Shown piece after piece: positions 10,094-20,448 of a stretch of 64,000 nucleotides of DNA; position 1 is the stretch's first letter; the number at the start of each line of letters is the position of its first letter. The stretch spans positions 62,088,778-62,152,777 of the forward strand of contig CM076848.1 in the NCBI GenBank assembly GCA_039519185.1, given 5' to 3'. A model generated the notes under the pieces. The model was given only the letters and a program-made list of their open reading frames with translations. It was not told where the DNA came from and searched no databases. The position numbers were made by a program, and so were the translations under genes. Origin of the DNA: Astragalus membranaceus. Lineage: Eukaryota; Streptophyta; Magnoliopsida; Fabales; Fabaceae.

Positions 10094-12487
10094 TGTAACA
10101 TCCCCTAACTAGCTAATTTCAATTATTAAAAATTAGCGAGGGGTTATTTAAATTTACTATAATATTCGAATAATCATGTGTAATAAGTGAATAATTGTTT
10201 GATTTAGTGTTAGGGATAATGTGCCCAAATTCTAAGTTAAAATGAGTTAAGTTAAGCATCATAAGTATTAAAGGTGTCTCAAAGAATAGAGTTAGTAGCT
10301 GAGGGGTATTTGGGTAAATTCCCTAGTCTAAGTGACCAGCTGCCCCCCCCCCCCAAGTCCTCCTTACCCACTTTTAATTGTGGAGTTTCAGAAATAAGAA
10401 AAGAAAAACTGAAGTGAGGAGTTAGAGAGAAAGAGGAGAGCTCGCGAGAGAGAGAGAGGATTTGGAAGAGAGAAGAGTCCCATGGAAACTTGATGCATGT
10501 AAGATCTGAAACCACCACTGTTCTTCCTTCTCCTCCCTCTACATTTTGATACCACTTCAGTTTACAACAACCCACCCATTCCCCAAACACCATTAAAGAA
10601 CCTCAAGCTCTAGGTGTGTGTAACAGCTGTTGCATGTTGCAACTGAAGGTTAATACTCAGCAATAGAGCTCCATACAGGTTGTTAGAACAAAGATTGAGT
10701 AGCTAGACTCGAAGGAGATGAAGCTGGGTTCGATTGTTCGGTTTTGGTAGCACTAGGAGCGAAGTAGGAGACCGTTCGTGTAGTTCCTTTGTTCGTGACT
10801 GCAGTGAATTCGGGATTGTGCGATTTTCATCACAAATAGGTGAGTTCTATAACTCGCTTAGGGAATGCATGTGTTTTCTGAGTTTCCATCTGTTTGAAAA
10901 TCGTTTTACCGAAAGGATTGCGTTTTAAAATATGAAGTCACTTGATTGATTGTTTGGATTGATTTGGGATTACAGTAATATATTGTTTTCGATGAATGTT
11001 TAAGTTTGGGTCTCGGTCGGAAGGGATTTTGGAATCGGAACGGAATGGAACAACACATGAAAAACCTGTTTTATGGAAACTGATGGAGACACACGGATCG
11101 TGCGCCTCTGAGCACGGGTCGTGCGCCTCAGTCTGATACTACAAGAACTGGATTTTTAAACACGCACGGATCGTGCGCCTAGTCGCACGGGTCGTGCCTA
11201 AGTTTCTGGAACTTCTTACAATTTTACTGGATAACACACGGATCGTGCGCTCAGTCGCACGGGTCGTGCGTATCTTTCTGGAAATTTTCTACAAATTGTT
11301 TAAAGACGCACGGGTCGTGCGCCTACACGCACGGGTCGTGTGAGATTTTCTGACCTTCAAGTTCAAAGTACCTTTTTATCCATTCCAAATGGTTCCCACC
11401 CTCTTCTAATCCATTCCTCATGGTTCCCCAACAATGTAAAGATATTGATATCATGGTATTGAACATGTTGATAGAAAACTCGTGTGTTATGAACGTAACG
11501 GAAAACCGCATTTAGAGAACGCGTGAGAACACAAGTCAAGTAATGTTAACGGACCTTGAGTCCAATCATGTTAAGATAACGAAACTAGAGTTCATCATGT
11601 CATGTAAGCTAATTGATTGTAAGTCTATAAAGACATAAAAACTCTCAATTCATGTAAACACAAATCAAGTTACATTCCCTCGGGGAAAGGTAGATGGTAT
11701 ACCTTGTGTATATCGAGGGTGACGATCCTCCAGTTATTAGCATACCTAGTTGAGGGGAGTCATGAATCCAAAGCTAGGACCCTAGCATTATTCGAATAGA
11801 ATTTCGAATTGGGGTTTCCGTAGATATTGGGCAATCAAGATTGTCTAGCATTATATCTCGGGTTGTGCTAAGTTCATGTTAAAATATGATCTGTAGTCGC
11901 TTATTAGGGCTACATCAGGAAAAATCAGAAAGTGTAACAAATAGTCGCTTATTAGGGCTACAAGTTATGAGTAAACATTATGTATTCACGTGGTCGCTTC
12001 TTCGGGCCACGAGTTCAGACTCAGGTATAACAAACCGTTAGAGTTGGTCAGGGGTCTCGATAGGACTCACTGAGATAATGTTTATCTCACCCTTCATATT
12101 TGTGGTTTTTACAGAGAAACAGGGGAAGGCAAAGGCGACAAAGCATGGATAGCTGATGTGACTCGAGGAGTCCGAGAGTTTATGCTTCTTGTTTTAGGCC
12201 CTTGCCCTTTTGTAGTATTTTGTTATCGGTTGTATAACTATCATGTATAAGTTATAAATCGTTTCCGCTACTTTATGTTTTGAGTATTGAACACCAGGAT
12301 TATGTACAAGTCTTAAGTATTGAAACTTAAGCATTTTCAGGAAGTTAAGAGGTTCAGAGAACCATTTGATATGTATTATCAAAAGTTTTTAGTTGTGTTC
12401 AATATCTCACAAAAGGAAGTCACTCTGATGTATGCCATTTAGTGCATTTCGGTGATTCTACATGTTAGAATATATCGGGGTGTTACA
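10094..12487 (+). mobile_element. Solo LTR of a chromovirus, inserted in Ogre
   Basis: The segment begins TGTAACATCCCC and ends GGGGTGTTACA. A perfect 5-bp target duplication GAAAC lies at 10089-10093 and 12488-12492. There is no internal coding region, so it is a solo LTR left by unequal recombination. The segment before its right end resembles the LTR at 45820-48307 (a 'ttatctcaccc' block, then a TAAT/GTTACA end), which gives plus orientation and a Tekay-like identity. It contains a poly-C run at 10342-10352 and an eight-copy palindromic repeat (see 11090-11345). Confidence 0.93.
11090..11345. repeat. Eight copies of an alternating CACGGATCGTG / CACGGGTCGTG motif
   Basis: Near-palindromic 11-mers occur near 11093, 11118, 11163, 11186, 11238, 11256, 11308 and 11329. 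They form four closely spaced pairs with about 45-70 bp between pairs, and most are followed by 'cgcc'. The GATC version is fully palindromic apart from its centre, and the GGTC version breaks symmetry. This is consistent with protein-binding sites in the LTR, but no factor is known to me. Confidence 0.85.
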
Positions 12488-12910
12488 GAAACTGAATAAA
12501 TGAAAGCAAAGACACGAAAAGCAAGCATATGAAAAAAAGTTGAGCTTTTATCGATTGGAAACTGGTCGTGCAGAATGTCACGCCAATTGAAAGTACATTT
12601 CAATTTTCTTTTAAACTAAAAAAAATACAAGGAAAAGGAACAGATCCTGCGATTCTATCCTTGAAGTAACGGCGCCCACCGTTCATACTCATGATCTTGA
12701 TCATCCCCTTATCCAAACCTTCGGGAGTGCTGATTGCCTTTTCTTTTTTCAAGCCCAAGTTTTCTGACCCTAATTTTTGCCTGGATCGCCCTTTGCGGGT
12801 TTTCAATCCACCGGGTCGCTCTGATTTTGCCTAGGCCGCCCTTTAAGGGTTTTCAACCTAGCGGGCTTATTTTTACTTGGCTTATCTTTCTCTTTTTTCT
12901 GTTTATTTTT

Positions 12911-15900
12911 CTAGGCATAGTACTTCTTTACCACATCCGAGTTGACCGGGTTTGGGATTTCATCTCCATCCATGTTTGCAAGAATCAACGCTCCTCCGGA
13001 GAATGCCTTCTTCACCACATAAGGTCCTTCATACTTGGGAGCCCACTTGCCCCTGGGATCTGTCTGGATCGGCAAGATCTGCTTGAGTACGAGGTCTCCT
13101 TCTTGGAATTCTCTGGGCCGGATTTTCTTGTCGAAAGCCCTCATCATCCTCTGTTGATACAGCTGTCCATGGCACATAGCAGCTACCCTCTTCTCGTCAA
13201 TGAGATTCAGTTGGTCAAAACGGGATCGAACCCACTCTGCTTCTTCTAATTTGGTCTCCATCAATACCTGCAACGAGGGTATTTCCACTTCAATGGGGAG
13301 TACAGCTTCTGTCCCATAAACCAGTGAGTAGGGGGTTGCCCCTGTAGATGTACGCACCGAGGTCCTGTACCCATGCAAGGCGAAGGGGAGCATCTCATGC
13401 CAGTCCTTGTAAGTCACTACCATCTTCTGCACTATTCTCTTAATGTTTTTGTTAGCTGCTTCAACTGCCCCATTCATCTTCGGGCGGTAGGGAGAAGAGT
13501 TGTGATGCTGGATTTTGAAGTCCTTACATAAGTCCTTCATCATTCTGCTGTTCAAATTACTGCCGTTGTCTGTAATTATCTTGTTTGGCAGACCATAACG
13601 ACAGATTAGATCTTTCCTGATGAATTTTGCAATCACTGAACTCGTCACATTGGGATATGAAGCAGCCTCCACCCACTTAGTGAAGTAGTTGATAGCAACA
13701 AGGATGAAACGGTGACCATTTGATGCTTTGGGTTCAATGGGACCAATGATGTCCATGCCCCACATAGAGAATGGCCAAGGCGCACTCCAGACGTTTAGAG
13801 AAGTCGGCGGTACATGGATGTGATCTGCATAAATTTGGCACTTATGGCATTTTCTGACAAAACTGTAACAATCAGACTCCATCTGCAGCCAATAATATCC
13901 AGCTCTCAGGATCTTTCTAGCCATTGTGTGCCCACTGGCATGAACTCCGAATGAACCCTCATGAACATCTTGCATTATCTTTACTGATTCCTCTTTTGTT
14001 ACACATCTGAGGAGGACCAAGTCATGGTTTCTCTTGTAAAGGACGTCTCCACTCAAGAAGAAACCCGCTGACAGTCTCTGAAGTGTTCTATTATCATTTT
14101 CCGTAGCACCGGGAGGGTATTCTCTGCTGGTGAGGTATTTCTTAATGTCATTGTACCAAGGTTGACTGCCGGATTCTTCTTCAATTGCCAGGCAGCAGTC
14201 ATAAGCAGATCGATCTCTGTGTTGGATTCTGACAGTTGTCAAGTTCTTATCACAATTGACGTTGAACATAGAAGACAGAGTTGCTAAGGCGTCAGCCAAT
14301 TGATTCTCATTGCGAGGTATGTGCTGGAAGGTGATTTCCTCAAAAGGCTTGATTAGCTCTTGAATGTAATCACGGTAGGGGATCAAATCAGGGTTTCTTG
14401 TTTCCCAATCACCTTTCACTTGATGGATAACCAGAGCTGAATCCCCATACACGCCGAGCCTTTTGACTTTCCAATCTAAAGCTGCCTTTATGCCCAAGAT
14501 ACACGCTTCATACTCTGCGATATTATTTGGGACGTAGAAACTTAGCCTTGCAGTGAATGGTATGAACCGATTATCAGGAGAGATCAACACTGCTCCAGCC
14601 CCGTGTCCCCACATATTAGAGGCACCGTCAAACAACACTCTCCATCTTTCATCCTCCTGGGGTTTGACTTCGTCAAATAAAGCCATAATGTCCTCATCAG
14701 GGAATTCACATTGCATGGACTGATAATCTTCAACTGGTTGCTGTGCCAGATAGTCTGCTAATGTGCTACCTTTGATTGCTTTCTGAGTTACATACACGAG
14801 GTGATACTCTGACAGAAGCATTTGCCAGCGAGCAATTCTACCTGTGAGCGCAGGTTTCTCAAAGATGTACTTGATTGGATCCATTTTGGATACCAACCAT
14901 GTAGTGTGACTCAGCATATATTGTCTTAACCGGTGCGCAGCCCAGGCCAAGGCGCAACAAGTCTTTTCTAATGGTGAATACCTGGTCTCGCAATCTGTGA
15001 ACTTCTTGCTCAGGTAATATATTGCATGTTCTTTCTTTCCTGACTTGTCGTGTTGCCCCAGCACGCAATCCATTGAATTGTCCAGCACTGTGAGATATAG
15101 AATGAGAGGTCTGCCCGGCACAGGCGGCATTAGGACAGGAGGGTTCTGTAGGTACACCTTGGTCTTCTCAAAGGCTTCTTGGCATTGATCATTCCACCCC
15201 ACCTCCTGATTCTTGCACAGCAGTTTAAAAATTGGCTCGCAAGTTGCGGTTAGCTGGAAGATGAATCGAGAGATGTAATTCAGTCTCCCCAGAAAACCAC
15301 GTACTTCTTTCTCCGTTCTTGGTGCTGGCATTTCAAGGATGGCTCGCACCTTGTCCGGGTCCACCTCTATTCCCTTTTGGCTAACTATGAAGCCCAACAA
15401 CTTCCCTGACCTAACCCCAAATCTACACTTGGTGGGATTCAGCCTGAGTTTATACTTTCTGAGACGTTCAAACAGCTTCTGTAGGTTAATGACATGCTCT
15501 TCATCGGTCTTGGACTTAGCAATCATATCGTCGACATACACCTCAATTTCTTTATGCATCAGGTCATGGAACAAAGTTACCATTGCTCTTTGATACGTTG
15601 CCCCGACATTTTTCAATCCGAAAGGCATGACCTTGTAGCAGAATGTACCCCAAAGGGTTATGAAGGTGGTTTTCTCCATATCCTCTAGAGCCATCTTGAT
15701 CTGGTTATAGCCTGAATAACCGTCCATAAAGGAGAACATTGAGTGTTGCGCAGTGCTGTCCACCAAAACGTCGATGTGCGGTAGGGGAAAATCATCTTTA
15801 GGGCTTGCTTTGTTTAGATCACGGTAGTCGACGCACATTCGAACCTTGCCATCTTTCTTGGGGACCGGAACGATGTTTGCTACCCACTCAGGATATTTTG

Positions 15901-16358
15901 CCACAGCCAAAAACCCTGCATCAAACTGTTTCTTGACTTCATCTCTAATCTTCAGAGACATCTCAGGCTTCATCCGCCTCAACTTTTGCTTCACTGGAGG
16001 ACATTCTGGTTTTACCGGCAGTCTATGCTCAACAATGTCTATGTTCAACCCTGGCATGTCTTGGTACGACCAAGCGAATACATCCATATAATCTCGCAAG
16101 AGCTGAATTAGCCTCTCTCGCTCACTGTTCTCCATCGCTGTACCAACTTTGATTTCTTTCCTGTTTTCCTCGGTACCCAAATTAACCATTTCTGTGGGCT
16201 CCCCATGCGGCTCAATGATCTTCTCTTCTTGTTCTATCATTCTCATAATCTCCGGAGGAGTATCCCAATCATTCTCAACATCTCCATTGGTTTTAACCGG
16301 GTAATCAAAATCAAAGTATGAATTGTGGGCGTTGTTATCATCAAGAATTTTATTTGAA
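12911..16358 (-). CDS. Ogre pol (RT, RNase H, second RNase H, integrase), exon 2
   Basis: Uninterrupted frame. Numbering from the first internal Met (16246), it is 1111 residues long: reverse transcriptase at about 115-300 with YVDDM at 237-241; RNase H at about 385-500; a second RNase H at about 530-665 (DGAS, AEYEA, GDSALV); integrase with an HHCC zinc motif at about 770-830 and a D,D,E core (GMDIIGP, TDNGSN, AVEAANK); and a C-terminal domain ending VVKKYYA. The double RNase H is the Tat-lineage signature. The true upstream boundary is the splice acceptor at 16358/16359, which brings gag-pro and pol into one frame. All catalytic residues I can locate are present, so this product could still act in trans. 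The stop lies about 4.0 kb before the 3' LTR. Confidence 0.95.
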
Positions 16359-16544
16359 CTGCATCAAAATTAAGTGACGAATAAAAATAAAGCAGAGACA
16401 CGCAAAGGAAAGATGAATAAAGAGAATTTTATTCAAAATAAAACTTTGTTGATTGATGAAGTTTGATAAAACATGCACGCCCGAATGAAAATATCCCAAG
16501 GCCTTGGGCAGAGCCGAGGGATTTGCATTACAATGAAGCATTAC
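16359..16544 (-). other. Ogre intron between pro and pol (186 bp)
   Basis: The minus strand reads TTAGA|GTAATGC at the donor and TGATGCAG|TTC at the acceptor. Splicing joins codon GA+T and leaves an open frame on both sides; read unspliced, a TAA follows immediately. Ogre elements are known to carry a partly spliced intron at this place, which controls how much pol is made. The length is a multiple of three, so the stops inside the intron, not a frame change, separate the two products. Confidence 0.8.
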
Positions 16545-17556
16545 TCTAAATTAAGAATCACGGGAAAGTCCATGGACTCCCAGTTCTGCAGTTCTTCTCC
16601 TGTAGCACAATGGCGCACCAAACCAGCAGCACCGCCACTAGCACTTGATTCTTCTCCAACAGCATTGACCTGGTCAGGGTACAGCACACCAGCATTATGA
16701 AATTCTGACTGAGATCCCCAATGATCATCCTCCTCTGGCTAGGGGTCCTTCCTCTAAGTTTGAGCAGCCATTTCTCTCTTCTGTCAGTTGCCAGCTTCTC
16801 CCTGTCAGCAAGGGTTGGAATGTAGCCAATTCCGAACTTCTCAGAGTTCCCATTCAGCTGAACTGGTGCTACAATCCCTTGGGCAGCTTTCCCCAGGCCT
16901 TTCCCAACTTGATAGCCGAGTCTCAGCATTACTTTTGCCATCATCAGGTCTGCTTTAGACCACTTGGGCTTCAGCATAGGTTCACTAACAAAGACAGCAT
17001 TTGAGATTTCCAACCCTTGGAAGGCAGTCTCGAAGGACTCCTCTGTTGATTCAACATAGTACTCAAGTGGTGATCTATCTATGAGTGTTTCCTCCTCTCC
17101 TGATACCACTATCAGCTTTCCCTCAGCCACAAATTTGAGTTTTTGGTGAAGCGAAGAAGGTACTGCCCTGGCAGCGTGTATCCATGGACGTCCCAATAGG
17201 CAACTGTAAGAAGAATTGATATCCATTACTTGGAAGGTGACGTAGAAAACTTCAGGTCCTACTTGCACAGGCATCTCCACTTCTCCATATACTTCTTTTA
17301 CTGAGCCATCGAATGCTCTCACCAAGGTAGAACTGGGTTTCAGATAAGAACAGTCTACATCCAGCCGGTCCATCGTAGACTTGGGCATCACATTCAGTGA
17401 CGAGCCGTTATCAATGAGTACCCTTGCTAACATGTAATCCCCACATTTTACAGAAATATGGAGGGCCTGATTGTGGTTCTTCCCTACAGGAGGTAGTTCG
17501 GCATCTGTGAAGGTTAGGTAGTTGGAAGCTACGATATTCCCGACAATACCATCCAG
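16545..17556 (-). pseudogene. Ogre protease plus G-patch region (frameshifted exon 1 end)
   Basis: In frame with gag but separated by one TAG (17557-17559). The aspartic protease site reads VLIDNGSSLNVMP, the Ogre variant with D-N-G. A G-patch-like segment (GYQVGKGLGKAAQG) lies near 16900-16950. Near 16740 the frame must shift by one base to keep the conserved tail leading to the splice donor at 16544/16545. This fits pol and the spliced tail sharing one frame while gag and protease use another. Confidence 0.8.
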
Positions 17557-20029
17557 CTAGTTGACGGTAATATCATGAGAAACGTGAGCTTCGTTCAAGA
17601 TTTTCAACAACGCAGCCCGGTGTGCTTCAGAACTAAGCAGCAAAGAGAGCATTGAAATTTTGGCCGGCGTCTGATTTAGCTGATCAACCACCCGGTATTC
17701 GCTCTGTCTCATCACCTTCAAAAATTCTTGGGCTTCTTTGTCAGATACCTCTCTTACCTCTACAGTTTCTTTACCCTTGCGGGCTCTCTCCTCAGCTTCC
17801 TTTGGTGTTTCTTTCCTGAGATTCTCAGGAGCATACAACCTTCCGCTCCTGGTAATACCACTGCTCCCAGCTATGTTGGTCACATCCACAGTACTTTTAG
17901 GAATCTCTGCCTTCATCTGCACGTTGCAGCTCCATGGGATTACCCTAGTTTCTCTGCTAGGGGTAGTTGCCGGTACTGGAACAACAAGGGTATGAGGTCT
18001 AGCCGCAGCTGGGCTTAGACCGCAAGGAATTTCAATTGTCCTTCTGAAACCTCGTTCACTGGAGTGCAAAGTAGACACACTAGCTTCTTTCTCTTGGGTA
18101 CCAACTTGGACCACGCATCTGTCAAACAAGTCTTGTAGAATGAGCTTGAAATCTTCGCAAGCTCTCACACAGCAAGGATCACTACATGTCTCTTTTCTGG
18201 CACAACCCTCTTCTATGATGCCACAGTGACATAAAGCAGCATGAATGACTTTCAAAGGTGTCTGGATATCCTCAACCTTTCTGATCAAGCATTGTCCTCC
18301 CTGATCGTCAATTGCATTTGCAGAAGGTCCACCATGCCCCGGTAATGGGTTAGTGGTCACATTAGGGTTCTGGAATGATATACTCTTAGCATCAAGTAAA
18401 TCTTGTACAACATACTTGAAGGCTTTGCAATTTTCTACTACATGACCCACTGCCCCAGCATGGAAAGCACAAGTGGCGTTGGCATCATACCCTCTGGGAT
18501 AAGGAGGTTGGTAGGGCTTCATCTGTCTGGTGCTGATTATCTTGTTCGCAAGGAGATAATTGAACAGGTCCGTATAGGACATAGGGATTGGCTCAAAGAC
18601 CACTGTCTTCCTCTCATTGTAATTTCTGAACTGATTGTTGTTGTTGGACTGGAATAGTTGTGCAGGCGGCGCCTGAGCAGGGATTGGAATAGCCTGTGGG
18701 GAATTGCCATGTGACGGACCACTGATACTGATGATCGCATTGGTCTCACCTTCCTTTTTCTTATGAGGTCCAGAAAAATGTTTCTTCTGACTAGGAGGAG
18801 GTGTTGAGCCCTGGGCTATTCTGCCACTGCGCAAACCGTTTTCTATTCTTTCTCCTGTAATCACTGCATCTGAGAAACTGGAGGCTGCACTACTGATCAG
18901 ACGTTCATAGTAAAACGGTGGTAATGTCTCCATAAACATGGATACCAGTTCCTTGCCTAGAAGGGGAGGAGTGACCTGTGCCGCCAATGCTCTCCAGCGT
19001 TGAGCATACTCTTTGAAAGATTCATTATCTCTCTTTGACATACATTGAAGTTGAGTCCGGTCTGGAGCTAAGTCACTATTGTACTGGTACTGACGGATGA
19101 AAGCGTCCGCCAGATCTTTCCAACAGTGAATATAAGTTGGCTCTAATTTTATGTACCACTCGAGAGGAGCCCCAGCCAAGCTTTCTTGGAAACAGTGTAT
19201 CATCAGATTGTCGTTGCGAGCATGGGCAGTCATCTTCTGACAGTACATCGTGACATGGCTGCGAGGACAGGTTGCCCCTTTGTATTTGTCAAAAACTGGA
19301 GGCTTGAATTTTGGTGGCAGGATTAGATTAGGAACCAAGCATAGTTCATGGGCATTTCTTGCTTGAGAACCTGACCCTTCTACGGCTTTCAATCTCTCTT
19401 CTAGCAGCTGGTATTGGTTTCTGGCTTCTTCAGGGTAGTTCTGTGGAAAGCCACCATAATGAGGATTGCTCACGGATACAACAGTTGGAGTCACATGTGG
19501 GTGAGCAACATTTTGAGGAAATGGGCCTTGAGTCTGTGGATGCATAGTAGCTGGAGAGTTGAAACCTGCCGGAGTTCCCGGAGCAGTTGAAGGGATAGGG
19601 ATCTGGATCTGAACTTGAGGTGTGCCTACCCCGACATCATTCATAGCTGGATTAGGCTGAGCTTGCCCTGCGGTTCTCGAAGGACCACCCTTTGGGTTAG
19701 CATCAGCAGCTGGAGGCGTATAGCCTAGTGGTAGACCATAGGGAGGCCACTGCACATTCTGAAGAGCCTGAGAAATCCCGGGTCCTGGGGGAGGAGGAGG
19801 ATGGTTCACTCCTGCAGCAGTAGCACCCTCAGTAAGACCAACATCCCTTAAGGCACTTATCACTCTGATGACTTCAGCTAACTGACCCCTTATGACGTCC
19901 ATTTCAGCCCGGATAGCTTGGTTCTCTTCATTTTGGATCATGCTGACCCTGACCATTTGGACCCCGAACTGCGTCATTCTGGTGCGGCGGTGCATTGCCC
20001 GGATTGGCATTGTCTGGCTGATTTTCCAT
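17557..20029 (-). pseudogene. Ogre gag
   Basis: The main open frame spans 17557-20136 (859 codons), but its N-terminus is out of phase. A better start is the ATG at 20029, which reads MENQPDNANPGNAPPHQ in another frame and needs a one-base shift near 19950 to join the conserved gag body. A proline-rich stretch (residues about 105-240) is followed by the retrotransposon gag domain (about 300-430) and a zinc-knuckle-like CAFHAGAVGHVVENC near 18440. It ends at an in-frame TAG where relatives continue into protease, probably a CAG-to-TAG change. Gag would form the particle core. Confidence 0.85.
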
Positions 20030-20448
20030 GTTTCTTGCTCGCGAACGCGTCCAATATCTGTGATTAACCAGCTTGTCTTACCTCTGCGGACGAAACATTT
20101 TATGAGCACAAAAGAAATGATTGGATGCAAATGCAATGCAATATGTACATTATTATGTTAATTTCCGGGAATCGTGGTATAACTTGCTTCTTGTCATAGG
20201 CGTATATTTAAGCACATTTCCACGAGCATTAGCAAAGTTGAGATCAACAAACGAAGTAAGCACTTCATTCAAGTATCATAACTTTAATCATTCGAAGAGA
20301 ATAAAAAGGTACAATACAATTAATTATTCAAAACAAAGCTTTTGAGAAGAACAATTACAATATCCTTAAGAAAATTACAATATTTCAAAAGAGAAATTAC
20401 AATTTCCTAGAGAATATTCTAGAAGGAAAAATACATTGCAATGAAAAT

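Noticed and set aside
12734..16091. Plus-strand open frames opposite Ogre pol (e.g. 12734-13249, 15339-15593, 15846-16091)
   Set aside because: They mirror the coding strand of pol, have no family features and occur only because the antisense frame is open.
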